Assembly (NCBI GenBank): GCA_020634165.1
Contig: JACKCF010000004.1
Span: 124,001-188,000, forward strand
Origin: Anaerolineaceae bacterium
GTDB lineage: Bacteria; Chloroflexota; Anaerolineae; Aggregatilineales; Phototrophicaceae
Length of the DNA stretch: 64,000 nucleotides
Direction: 5' to 3'
The translations under genes were made by a program, and so were the position numbers. Below the pieces are notes generated by a model. That model did not search any database. It worked only from the letters and a program-made list of their open reading frames with translations, and was not told the origin of the DNA. Positions 7,932-16,100 of the stretch are shown in pieces (positions within the stretch are counted from its first letter, which is position 1; each line of letters starts with the position of its first letter).

Positions 7932-9269
7932 ATGCCATCGCGTAAACCCAGGAAATCGACCAACCGCCGTCAGCAACCCTCTGCGCGTAACAACAAACGA
8001 CCTAATGATAAGCGTTCCGATGGTGCCATGCAGCTAGAGATCACCGGTATGGCCAATGGCGGCTACGGTCTGGCACATCACCACAAGCGGACCATTCTGC
8101 TGCCTTATGTCATTCCAGGGGAGATCGTGCAGGCGCAGTTGACCCATTCCGAGAAGAATGTCGATTTTGCCAGTGGGACACAGCTTGTGGAAGCATCAGG
8201 CGACAGGGAATATCCTCGCTGCCCACACTTTGGGCCGAATCGCTGCTGGGGATGCCAGTGGCAGCACATCAGCTATGATGCGCAGTTGCTGCTGAAGCAG
8301 GATGTTATTGCCGATCAATTGCAGCGAGCGGGCAAGTTCGATGATCGCACACTAGAAAATGCGATGCGTCCGGTACTGCCTGCCCCGAAGCAGTGGCAAT
8401 ACAATCACCAGATTACGTATACGCGCCTGAAAGATGGCCGCTTTGGTCTGCCACAGATGGACAGCCGCCAATATGAAGCCATCGACGTGTGCCATGTGCT
8501 GCATCCCGATTTGCAGGACCTGTATGAATCGCTGGATGTCGATTTCCCGCAGATGAAAACGTTGACGCTTATTCTGGGCAGTGACGGCCAGCCAATGCTG
8601 ATCCTCGGCATGAGCGAAGAAACCGCGCCGGAACTGGAAACTGGTTTTCCCGCCAGTGTGAACATCGTGCTGCCGGATAACGAACCGATGAACCTGATCG
8701 GTGACAGCTATGTGCGTTATCAGGTGAAGAATCATTGGCTGCGAGCGACGGCAGGCGTGGCCTTCCGTGCCAATGTTGAGCAGGTGCCGCTGCTGGTGGA
8801 TGCGGTTCTGGCGCAGTTGAACCTCAAGCCTGAAGATACTCTGCTTGATTTGTATGCGGGAGTCGGCCTGTTTGTGACCTTCGCCGCGCCGCTGATGGAG
8901 TGGGTGACGGTCGTCGAAAGCTACCCGCCTGCCGCCACCGATGCTGATGAAAACTTAGCTGATGTTGAAAATGTAGACATCATCGAAGGCGGCGTGGAAG
9001 CTGTCCTCCAGGCGATGAACGAGGATGAAGCCCATTATTCCGCTGCTATCGTCGATCCGCCGCCGTTTGGCCTCAGCAAAGATGCTACCGCTGAACTGCT
9101 CAAGATGGGGCCGGAGCGCATCGTCTACGTCAGCAGTAACCCCGCGACGCTCGGACGCGACGGCCTGAAACTGACAAAAGCGGGCTATCGACTTGAGCAA
9201 GTGCAGCCCATCGACTTCGCCCCTCAGACCTACTATATGGATATGGTCGCGCTGTTTGTGAAAGGGTAA
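7932..9269 (+). CDS. TrmA/RlmD-family RNA methyltransferase, catalytic Cys replaced by Ser
   Basis: Belongs to the SAM-dependent RNA (uracil-5)-methyltransferase family. Order of parts: a basic N-terminal tail (1-30), a TRAM domain (about 33-90), a [4Fe-4S] cluster motif with Cys97, Cys105, Cys108 and Cys187, a middle domain, and a Rossmann methyltransferase fold with LLDLYAGVGLF (about 304-314). Two catalytic landmarks are changed. The usual DPPR is DPPP at 375-378, and the usual YVSCNP nucleophile motif is YVSSNP, so position 402 is Ser (AGT, 9135-9137). All four cluster ligands are kept. Normal family members need that Cys for covalent attack on uracil C6, so this protein may be inactive, use a different chemistry, or act as an RNA binder. 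Confidence 0.85.
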   Translation: MPSRKPRKSTNRRQQPSARNNKRPNDKRSDGAMQLEITGMANGGYGLAHHHKRTILLPYVIPGEIVQAQLTHSEKNVDFASGTQLVEASGDREYPRCPHFGPNRCWGCQWQHISYDAQLLLKQDVIADQLQRAGKFDDRTLENAMRPVLPAPKQWQYNHQITYTRLKDGRFGLPQMDSRQYEAIDVCHVLHPDLQDLYESLDVDFPQMKTLTLILGSDGQPMLILGMSEETAPELETGFPASVNIVLPDNEPMNLIGDSYVRYQVKNHWLRATAGVAFRANVEQVPLLVDAVLAQLNLKPEDTLLDLYAGVGLFVTFAAPLMEWVTVVESYPPAATDADENLADVENVDIIEGGVEAVLQAMNEDEAHYSAAIVDPPPFGLSKDATAELLKMGPERIVYVSSNPATLGRDGLKLTKAGYRLEQVQPIDFAPQTYYMDMVALFVKG

Positions 9270-9327
9270 GGTATTCTCTGTTAAGCTGTGTAAATGAATA
9301 GAAATCATTTATATACGGCTGACAGAC

Positions 9328-9969
9328 ATGCAAGAGAAGCGTAAAGCGAAATCAACGCCCCATAGATCGAGTTTGTTTCAACACTTGTTGAGAGTTTTTG
9401 TGTTTGTTGGCGGGATGCGCCTGATTTATCATCTGGCGTGGGTTGATGCATACATACTTAATCAGGTATGCCTGTTGCTTATATCAGTAATCGTACTCTT
9501 TTTTCTGGGTTTGATCTTTCTCTATGTACGCGGCCCCTCAGACAGGCACCATTTCATTTCCTGGACCTTACTTTTTCCAGCCGCGATTGTCCTTGCCTTT
9601 TTGCTCCCATTGCCGCCACAGAATCGTATGCGCTTACCAGAGCCACAATATTTTCTGGATCATCGAGAAGATTTTGAAGCTGTTGTCGAACTAGCAAGAC
9701 AAGAAGCGCTAAGACCTGTTGATTCGAAGTGCCATCGGGGCTATTTACTTCCCAATGAGTATGCACATGTGTCGGCTACTGGATGCATAATTGTCAGGCA
9801 AAGCGATACCTATGGGCTTCAGGTTCAGTTCAATCCTCTTGATCGCACTTTTTATCATGTACTTGTATATACGGAGCCTGAAAAACGATTATATGAATGT
9901 CCTGGCAACTACTTTGTACAAACAATCATTGATGAAAATTGGGCTGCTTGTTTTGAGGATTGGAACTAG
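9328..9969 (+). CDS. Hypothetical membrane protein, 213 residues
   Basis: Not a family I recognise. It has a basic N-terminus, three predicted membrane segments (about residues 23-42, 46-67 and 77-94), then a soluble C-terminal region of about 115 residues with Cys residues at intervals (SKCHRGYLL, TGCIIVRQ, LYECPGNYF, WAACFEDW) that could form disulfides outside the membrane. Codon use is richer in A/T (TAT, ATA, TTT) than neighbouring genes, which may mean later acquisition. The ribosome site is weak. A Met at residue 30 is an alternative start but would remove the first membrane segment. It converges with recD2, with one base between the stop codons. Confidence 0.65.
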   Translation: MQEKRKAKSTPHRSSLFQHLLRVFVFVGGMRLIYHLAWVDAYILNQVCLLLISVIVLFFLGLIFLYVRGPSDRHHFISWTLLFPAAIVLAFLLPLPPQNRMRLPEPQYFLDHREDFEAVVELARQEALRPVDSKCHRGYLLPNEYAHVSATGCIIVRQSDTYGLQVQFNPLDRTFYHVLVYTEPEKRLYECPGNYFVQTIIDENWAACFEDWN

Positions 9970-9970
9970 C

Positions 9971-12451
9971 CTACAGTAACCGCGCCAGCAGGCCACTATA
10001 GCGCTCAGCGACCTTGTTGTTATTGACCGCGATGGCGACTGCTTTGCGACTGCCGACCAGCACGACCATCTGTCGGGCGCGGGTGATGGCCGTATACAGC
10101 AGGTTGCGCTGCAGCATGATGTAGTGCGAGGTCAGCACAGGCATCACCACTACCGGGTATTCCGACCCCTGCGAACGATGGGTGCTGATGCAATAGGCCA
10201 GCTTGAGGTCTTCCACGTCACCATAATCATAGGGAATGATGCGGTCGTCGATGACCACTTCCATGACATTTTCATCGTCATCGAAGCCACGCACGAAGCC
10301 AATATCGCCATTGAAAACTTCTTTTTCGTAATTATTGCGCGTCTGCATGATTTTGTCGCCGACACGGTACAACTTGCCATCCAGCCGCTTTTCCGCGATG
10401 CCGAAGCGCCCATTGAGCCGTTTTTGCAGGGCGACATTCAGCGCATCAACTCCGGCGGGTCCACGATACATGGGTGCGACCACCTGCACGTCATCAATTG
10501 GATGGACACCAAAACGCTCTGGCAAGCGACTAGTCACCACATCGATAACCATGTCTCCAGCGGCGGCGGCATCTTCCACATTGAAGAAGAAAAAGTCACT
10601 GCTCTGGTTGTCCGTAAGGGGCATCTCGCCCTGATTTATTCGGTGCGCGTTTAGCACGATATGACTGGCATCATCCTGCCGGAAAATCTGGTTCAGGCGG
10701 GTAACATGGGCCACGCCGCTGTTGATGATATCGTTGAGCACATTGCCTGCACCCACGCTGGGGAGCTGGTCCACATCGCCAACCAGCAGCAGGTGGGATG
10801 TCTCGCGCATGGCGTTAATCAGGCTGTAGAACAGCAGCAAATCCAGCATAGAGGCTTCGTCGATGATGACGAGCTGTGTCTCCAACGGATTGTCTTCGTC
10901 ATATTCAAAACCGCCCTGCTGTGGATTGAAACCCAGCAAGCGGTGAATGGTCGATGCTGCGCGTCCGGTGGCTTCCGCGAGGCGCTTGGCGGCGCGTCCG
11001 GTGGGGCTGGCCAGTTGATATTGATAACCTTCGCGTTCCAGGGCATTGATGACCATGCGCAGGGTGGTCGTCTTGCCCGTACCTGGCCCACCCGTCAGTA
11101 CGCTGACTTTGCTCGTCAGGGCCGCCTCGACTGCGCTTTGCTGTATCGGCGTTAGCTCGACATTGTTCTCTTTGGCCAACTCATGCAGATAATCGGCCCA
11201 GTTGGTGTCTTGCATCTGGCGCGTGATGATTGACGGCGTCTGTGCCATCACTTTGAGGCGCTGTGCCGCATCTTCTTCCGCGTGGAAGAATAACGGCAGG
11301 TAGACGGCATCAATGACTTCGTCGCCGATGTGCAGTTTTTCCTGGCGCAATTTGTTCTGGAGCACCTGCTCTTGCAGCACACTCAGCAAGTTCTGGGCGT
11401 CTTCCGGTGTGATGCCAAGCAAATCCTCAGCCGTCTGAAAAAGCAGATCGGTTGGTGCGTAGGTGTGACCTTCGTTCGCTAGCTGCGATAAGGCATAGCT
11501 CAGTCCGGCGCGCATGCGCTTGCGCGAGTTCGCTGGAATGCCCATGCTGCGCGCGATGCGGTCGGCGCGTTTGAAGCCAATGCCGCTGATGTCATCAGCA
11601 AGCTGGTAAGGGTCGCTCTGGACCATCGTCATGGTGGCAGCGCCATATTGCTCATAAATGCGGCGGGCTATGGCTGTACTGATACCATACTCCTGCAAAC
11701 TGACCATGATATTGCGTTCGACGCGGTTTTTCTCCCACTGCTTGATGAGATTTTCCGCGAGATTGGGTTTGATCCCTGGCACATCCCAGATTTTCTGCGG
11801 ATTCAGGTCGAGAATTTCCATCGTCTTTTCGCCAAAGTGGTCATAGATGCGCTGGGCCGTCATCGGGCCAATGCCGTAGACTGTATCGGCGATATAGCGC
11901 GTGATGCCCACCTCACTGCGTGGCGCTATCGGCACAACGCCTTCTGCACGGAACTGCTTGCCATAGCGCGCATCTTCCACCCATTTGCCACTGAACTGGG
12001 CGCTCTCACCTTCGATGAGTTCCGGCATGATGCCAACGACCGTCACCAGACCATCGAAGGCTTGTGCTTCAGGGAATTTGCCGTCAGGGTCGATTTTGAT
12101 GACACTGTAGCCATTTTCTTCGTTGTAGTAGGTGATGCGTTCCACCACACCGCTGATGTCTTCCTGGCCGATGCCAGAAGCACTGCCGCCGTTACCACTG
12201 CCAGCCGCGTCGTGTTCGAGGACGACGCTGACCTGCATCTGCATGCCGAAGCGCGCATTCTCAACCCATTCGCCTTCGGCTTCGATGCTGTCATTGGCAT
12301 TCAGCGATGGCAAACTGCCGACCAGCGTGACTGTGCCATCGGCGTCCTGAACATCAGGTTGGGGACTATCCGGGGTAATTTTGACGACGGTATAGCCGTT
12401 GTCATCATTACGAAAGATCACTCGGCGCACACGGCCAGATATGAGCGGCAT
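9971..12451 (-). CDS. recD2: RecD2-type SF1B DNA helicase with duplicated N-terminal domain
   Basis: ATP-driven 5'-3' DNA helicase of the RecBC-independent RecD2 family, acting in DNA repair. Two tandem copies of the N-terminal OB-like domain are seen at about 3-79 and 99-175. Both carry ISGxVxRxxxxNxxNGYxVxKI, then VTxVG, and W-V-E-(N/D)-A-R-(F/Y)-G. Helix-hairpin-helix repeats follow (VYGIGPMTAQRIYDHFG; GISTAIARRIYEQYG). Helicase motifs are Walker A GGPGTGKTTT (454-463), Walker B VIIDEAS (528-534), motif III LVGDVDQLPSVG, motif V STHRSQGSEYPVV and motif VI YTAITRAR. The ATG at 12451 with GGAAAG about 6 nt upstream is preferred over a TTG four codons earlier. Confidence 0.92.
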   Translation of the reverse strand: MPLISGRVRRVIFRNDDNGYTVVKITPDSPQPDVQDADGTVTLVGSLPSLNANDSIEAEGEWVENARFGMQMQVSVVLEHDAAGSGNGGSASGIGQEDISGVVERITYYNEENGYSVIKIDPDGKFPEAQAFDGLVTVVGIMPELIEGESAQFSGKWVEDARYGKQFRAEGVVPIAPRSEVGITRYIADTVYGIGPMTAQRIYDHFGEKTMEILDLNPQKIWDVPGIKPNLAENLIKQWEKNRVERNIMVSLQEYGISTAIARRIYEQYGAATMTMVQSDPYQLADDISGIGFKRADRIARSMGIPANSRKRMRAGLSYALSQLANEGHTYAPTDLLFQTAEDLLGITPEDAQNLLSVLQEQVLQNKLRQEKLHIGDEVIDAVYLPLFFHAEEDAAQRLKVMAQTPSIITRQMQDTNWADYLHELAKENNVELTPIQQSAVEAALTSKVSVLTGGPGTGKTTTLRMVINALEREGYQYQLASPTGRAAKRLAEATGRAASTIHRLLGFNPQQGGFEYDEDNPLETQLVIIDEASMLDLLLFYSLINAMRETSHLLLVGDVDQLPSVGAGNVLNDIINSGVAHVTRLNQIFRQDDASHIVLNAHRINQGEMPLTDNQSSDFFFFNVEDAAAAGDMVIDVVTSRLPERFGVHPIDDVQVVAPMYRGPAGVDALNVALQKRLNGRFGIAEKRLDGKLYRVGDKIMQTRNNYEKEVFNGDIGFVRGFDDDENVMEVVIDDRIIPYDYGDVEDLKLAYCISTHRSQGSEYPVVVMPVLTSHYIMLQRNLLYTAITRARQMVVLVGSRKAVAIAVNNNKVAERYSGLLARLL

Positions 12452-12555
12452 TAGACTTTCCAACGGGTGTTTGGCTTAGCGGTAGAACATTAGTTTACAA
12501 TGTGTCGCCGCCTGTGGAAAGCAGGAGTTTGGCGTTTTAGGACAGAACGCGAGTA

Positions 12556-13434
12556 TTAGTAAATTAGTTTTTCCGCGATGAGGAGTGCAGCCACAATCAA
12601 CGCGACATTGACCAGGAAACCGCCTACGCTCAGAGCCAGCACTGCCGCCATACTGACATTTACTGCCAGATGCAGCGAAGCGATTAGCAGCATGAATGCA
12701 CCGATCATCACCAGCATGCGTAAGCCAATCACGGTTGAGCCGACAACGGTCCCGGCTGCTTCGTTGGGAATAGCAGCCAGCACACCAAAGGCAGCCGTGA
12801 GGGCCGCATCGAAGACGCCGAAGAGGATCGTCAGGAGGAGCAGAACAGGCATCTTGCCTAAATGCGAGACAGGTTCTAACTGATTGAGCATGTCGATGCT
12901 GGCGGCAAAAGTCGTCATGATGAGCGTGACCAGCCCCATACGCAGGATCGTCACCATGACATGATCGCCAGCCAAAGCACGCATCGAAGCCCACCACTTG
13001 CCCCATACAATCCGGCGTGTGCCGATGCCTGTCAGGCGCAGACTATCCCAGGTGAGGCCGGATTTTTCGCGGCGGATACTATTGGCAGAGAGGCCCATCG
13101 TCACCAGCGTCACGACCAGATACTGTGCCGGAGACATCACCAGAATCAGCACCCAGCCCAGATTGCCAATAAATGCCTGCCAGGTTCCCGCTTCCCAGGT
13201 CACAGGCAACGTCAGGCTACCCAGCGAAGGCTCAAATGCGCCCAGGAAGGCAGAAGCCGATGTCACCAGTGAGATCAACAGCGCTGGAACAACAAGCAAG
13301 GCCGCCAGAAAAATCCATAGATAGCCAACGCGCCCCCGCTTGATGACAAAGCGCTGATGGTTAAATTCCGCTTGAACAATAGGGTTGGCACGGCTCAGGG
13401 TGGTATTCAGCACAGGAAATTCACTCACATTCAT
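12556..13434 (-). CDS. ABC-2-type permease-like membrane protein
   Basis: A 292-residue protein with about six membrane segments. After a short cytosolic N-terminus containing NPIVQAEF there is a first membrane helix, an extracytoplasmic loop, a second helix, then a cytosolic loop REKSGLTWDSLRLTGIGTRR before four more helices. That loop resembles the E-loop region of ABC-2 exporter permeases (R-E-K-x-G-T-x-x-x-L-x-L-T). No ATP-binding subunit is adjacent. The protein at 54366-55193 has the same plan and is probably a paralogue. The ATG at 13434 is used, because the preceding TTG has no better ribosome site. A minus-strand TACAAT at 13451-13456 could be its promoter. The transported substrate is unknown. 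Confidence 0.55.
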   Translation of the reverse strand: MNVSEFPVLNTTLSRANPIVQAEFNHQRFVIKRGRVGYLWIFLAALLVVPALLISLVTSASAFLGAFEPSLGSLTLPVTWEAGTWQAFIGNLGWVLILVMSPAQYLVVTLVTMGLSANSIRREKSGLTWDSLRLTGIGTRRIVWGKWWASMRALAGDHVMVTILRMGLVTLIMTTFAASIDMLNQLEPVSHLGKMPVLLLLTILFGVFDAALTAAFGVLAAIPNEAAGTVVGSTVIGLRMLVMIGAFMLLIASLHLAVNVSMAAVLALSVGGFLVNVALIVAALLIAEKLIY

Positions 13435-13579
13435 CAATCTGGATGGCTCTATTGTACAGCCACTTTGGCGTGGCTGAGACTAAAAGATCGCTGAAAAGCG
13501 GTGAAGACCTGTGCAGCTAACCATGCTTTGGCGATGGTTCATAAGGTAACAAGGCTATTTCTTGATGGGTATCACATAG

Positions 13580-13612
13580 AAAATCCCCTCTCTAGGTTGG
13601 AGAAGGGATTTA
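13580..13612. terminator. Hairpin terminator downstream of the YggT gene
   Basis: AAATCCCCTCTC pairs with GGAGAAGGGATTT across a short loop, with A/T runs on both sides. It lies 57 bases beyond the stop of the minus-strand YggT gene. Confidence 0.6.
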
Positions 13613-13668
13613 GTCGTATCTATCTGCTCAATCTATGTATATAGATCAGGGGATGAAATTCCGGTTAT

Positions 13669-14088
13669 TTAGTCAACGATCCGTTCTTGCTTAATCACAC
13701 GACGCACACCACCGCTACCTTTGAACAAGATGTGCACCAGGCTAATGACTGCCCACACGACCAGGCCATATACAATCACCGCCAATACCGCACCGGTATC
13801 AAAACCTGCCGCTTCAGTCTGAGCAAATGCGCCTGCAAAGGGAGCCACAAGGGGGTTGGTGATGTTGTAAATGAACGCCACGAAGCTGCTCGGATCAGCA
13901 CCTGTTAGCCGGAATACAAAGCGAAACGTCAGCAAAATGGCAACAATGCCATATAGTAACCAGAGCAACTGTGATACACGGCTGATAATGACGCTACGAG
14001 TTGAAGCCTTATATTCGGTTACTCGTTGACGACGCGCATAGCCATCGCGATCTAAAACTTCAACATCTCTCTGATTTTCGACATTCAT
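13669..14088 (-). CDS. YggT family membrane protein
   Basis: A 139-residue protein with a charged N-terminal 30 residues, then membrane segments around 42-60 and 95-118. The YggT signature region runs from LLTFRFVFRLTGADPSSFVAF through YNITNPLVAPFAG, where residues between the helices match the family pattern (R-F...N-P...P). YggT proteins are small integral membrane proteins linked to osmotic tolerance and cell division or secretion in other bacteria. The exact role here is not known. The extra hydrophilic N-terminal extension is longer than in the Escherichia coli type. It is monocistronic, with its own terminator. Confidence 0.85.
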   Translation of the reverse strand: MNVENQRDVEVLDRDGYARRQRVTEYKASTRSVIISRVSQLLWLLYGIVAILLTFRFVFRLTGADPSSFVAFIYNITNPLVAPFAGAFAQTEAAGFDTGAVLAVIVYGLVVWAVISLVHILFKGSGGVRRVIKQERIVD

Positions 14089-14253
14089 AAAAACGTCCTC
14101 ATCTCAGATATTGGATGATGACTATTGTGAAGCCAGTAAATAAAAATTACGCCAGATGGATATTAGCATTACATAAACAAAGATTACGAATATTTATCTA
14201 GTGCTTATCAAGATGAGAAAACACGTCGTAGCAGTGTAATTTATGATGAGCAT

Positions 14254-15891
14254 CTAGCTTGCTGACTGCACATCAAACAAGCGCAGCAGCTTCAGCGCGA
14301 TTTGCAGATTGGTGCGAGCCTGCGGGTCCTGCAAACTGACATCGCAGACTTGCTCGATACGAGATAGGCGATAGTTAAGGGTGCTGCGATGAATGTGCAA
14401 GTTTTCCGCCGTGCTGACACCATTCCCACCTGCATCGAGATAGGCTTCCAGCGTGGTAAATAAATCAGCGTGTTTAGGATCAAGCAGGCGGCGCACAACA
14501 GGTACCTGCGGATTTCCTTCCAGGCTGGCTGGCCCAGCCTGATAGAGTGCGTGCAAGTAGCCCAGGTTGTTGAACTGCACAATCGCCTGTTTGGGCAACA
14601 GCAGCCGTTTGATCTTGAGTACATCCTGGCACTGCTGATAAGCGCGCTGGACCTGAATCGCACCTTGATGACCGCCACTGATAGCGATACGGACACGGTC
14701 CAGATCATGATTATGGCTGCGAAGATGCGCGAGCATCGCTTCTGCCTGCTTAACCACGTCATCTGACTGTGCCGTTAGAATGACAATCTGTCCAGCGAAC
14801 TGGCCGACAACCGCCTGCCAGTTGGTCTGGGCAACCCATTGGTTGACGATACGATACAGGCGCATCTGCTGACCTGTGTTGGGTTGTTGCGGTTCAATGA
14901 GCAGCATCAGGAAAGGCGCACGCAAATCAACACCATAACGCAGGGACTGCCCTGTCAGGACGGTATCACGGGTATCATCGCCCTGGATGAGCTGTGAGAG
15001 CAAACTACCTTTTACGCTGGCTTCCGCACTCTGGACACTCTCCTGATAAAGCATCATGAGAGCGGCAATGGTCGCGCCAATTTCGATGGCCATCATATCA
15101 ATTTCGGAAATGCTGTGGTCATCAGCGATGATCCACATATAACCGTAGATGCTGCCATGCACCACAATCGGTGCCAAAAGGCGCTCCATTTCCAGGCCAA
15201 CATCGGGCATTTCCGGCAGGTGGCGTGGGCGCAGGGTTTGTTCAATTTGCGGCAGATACCCTCTATCGCGCAGGGCCTTCACCAGACGTGGATCGGTACG
15301 GCCATGTACCTGAGTATAACGACGCGCTTCATCGACTTCAGCAATGTTGCGAGTGGCAATGGCATCAAAACGTTCCGTTTCAATGCTGATGCTGTGTTCA
15401 AGCAAGTCTGCGAGTTTATCCGCCAAATCCTGATAGCTACCGCCTTCCAGCACAAGGCGCGTCAGCGTCTGCTGGATGCTGAGTGCCTGGGCAACCCGTT
15501 CCATCGATTCCTGCGAGATGCGCTGATTGAGCGCCTTAGCAATATCGACAAAGCGGGCCTGATAAGAAATCTCAATCAGGGGGAAGTCGGTTTCATCGGC
15601 GATAGTACACAGATAGTCGGGAATCTCATCAATGTAGCGTCCGGTTGAGATGGCGAGGGCCGCCACACCTTTGTCCGCCATCTGACGCACATACTCAATC
15701 TGGTCATCGATCTCAGTGGGCATGTTGATGATCGTGGTCAGCACCAATTCACCGCCGTTGAGCCATTCGGGCGCATCGGGGGTACCCGCATTATGTACCC
15801 AGCCAATGAGCCGACCCAGGCCGCGATGGCCAGCGACAATTCGGGCATTTTCCATTAAAGGGTGCGATAGGACTTCAGAAACGGTATACAT
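14254..15891 (-). CDS. PucR/CdaR-family transcriptional regulator
   Basis: A 545-residue regulator with the three-part PucR layout. The N-terminal PucR ligand-sensing domain (about 1-125) contains LGRLIGWVHNAGTPDAPEWLNGGELVLTT in two halves. The central part is a GAF/GGDEF-like region (about 150-400), and the C-terminal PucR helix-turn-helix (about 480-540) contains VSTAENLHIHRSTLNYRLSRIEQV. Members activate purine, sugar-acid or amine catabolism genes in response to a small molecule. It is divergently placed from the cyclase pair, 209 bases apart, so it may control that pair as well as itself. The ATG at 15891 is the family-typical start (MYTVSEVLSHP). Confidence 0.9.
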   Translation of the reverse strand: MYTVSEVLSHPLMENARIVAGHRGLGRLIGWVHNAGTPDAPEWLNGGELVLTTIINMPTEIDDQIEYVRQMADKGVAALAISTGRYIDEIPDYLCTIADETDFPLIEISYQARFVDIAKALNQRISQESMERVAQALSIQQTLTRLVLEGGSYQDLADKLADLLEHSISIETERFDAIATRNIAEVDEARRYTQVHGRTDPRLVKALRDRGYLPQIEQTLRPRHLPEMPDVGLEMERLLAPIVVHGSIYGYMWIIADDHSISEIDMMAIEIGATIAALMMLYQESVQSAEASVKGSLLSQLIQGDDTRDTVLTGQSLRYGVDLRAPFLMLLIEPQQPNTGQQMRLYRIVNQWVAQTNWQAVVGQFAGQIVILTAQSDDVVKQAEAMLAHLRSHNHDLDRVRIAISGGHQGAIQVQRAYQQCQDVLKIKRLLLPKQAIVQFNNLGYLHALYQAGPASLEGNPQVPVVRRLLDPKHADLFTTLEAYLDAGGNGVSTAENLHIHRSTLNYRLSRIEQVCDVSLQDPQARTNLQIALKLLRLFDVQSAS

Positions 15892-16058
15892 TGATTACGC
15901 TCACAGCGGGCAAAGAAGCACGGCCAAATCCGTAAGTAGCCGCCCAATAGTGTCAATCATCGGCAAGGTCAGCCGGAAAGGCAAGCGAGAATTGGATATC
16001 GACGGCTGTAGTTGGGATAATTTAACCTTCCCATGCCTCTATTGGCCGATTGTCGGGG

Positions 16059-16064
16059 TATAAT
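16059..16064 (+). promoter_or_regulatory. -10 box of the cyclase pair
   Basis: A perfect TATAAT lies 37 bases before the ATG at 16101. It falls inside the longer frame that could start at TTG 16050, which argues for the internal ATG. No strong -35 is seen. Confidence 0.5.
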
Positions 16065-16100
16065 GCTCTAAAGTTGAACCGGAATATCGAGCGAAAACCT

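Noticed and set aside
11648..12454. 268-residue plus-strand frame opposite recD2
   Set aside because: It is antisense to a well-supported helicase gene and has no ribosome site.
16009..16023. TAGTTGGGATAATTT shared with 25169-25183
   Set aside because: A few chance matches of 15 bases are expected in 64 kb on both strands, so this alone is not evidence of a shared operator.
16050..16100. Extension of cyclase paralogue A to TTG 16050
   Set aside because: A perfect TATAAT lies inside the extension, and paralogue B starts at the equivalent of the ATG at 16101.
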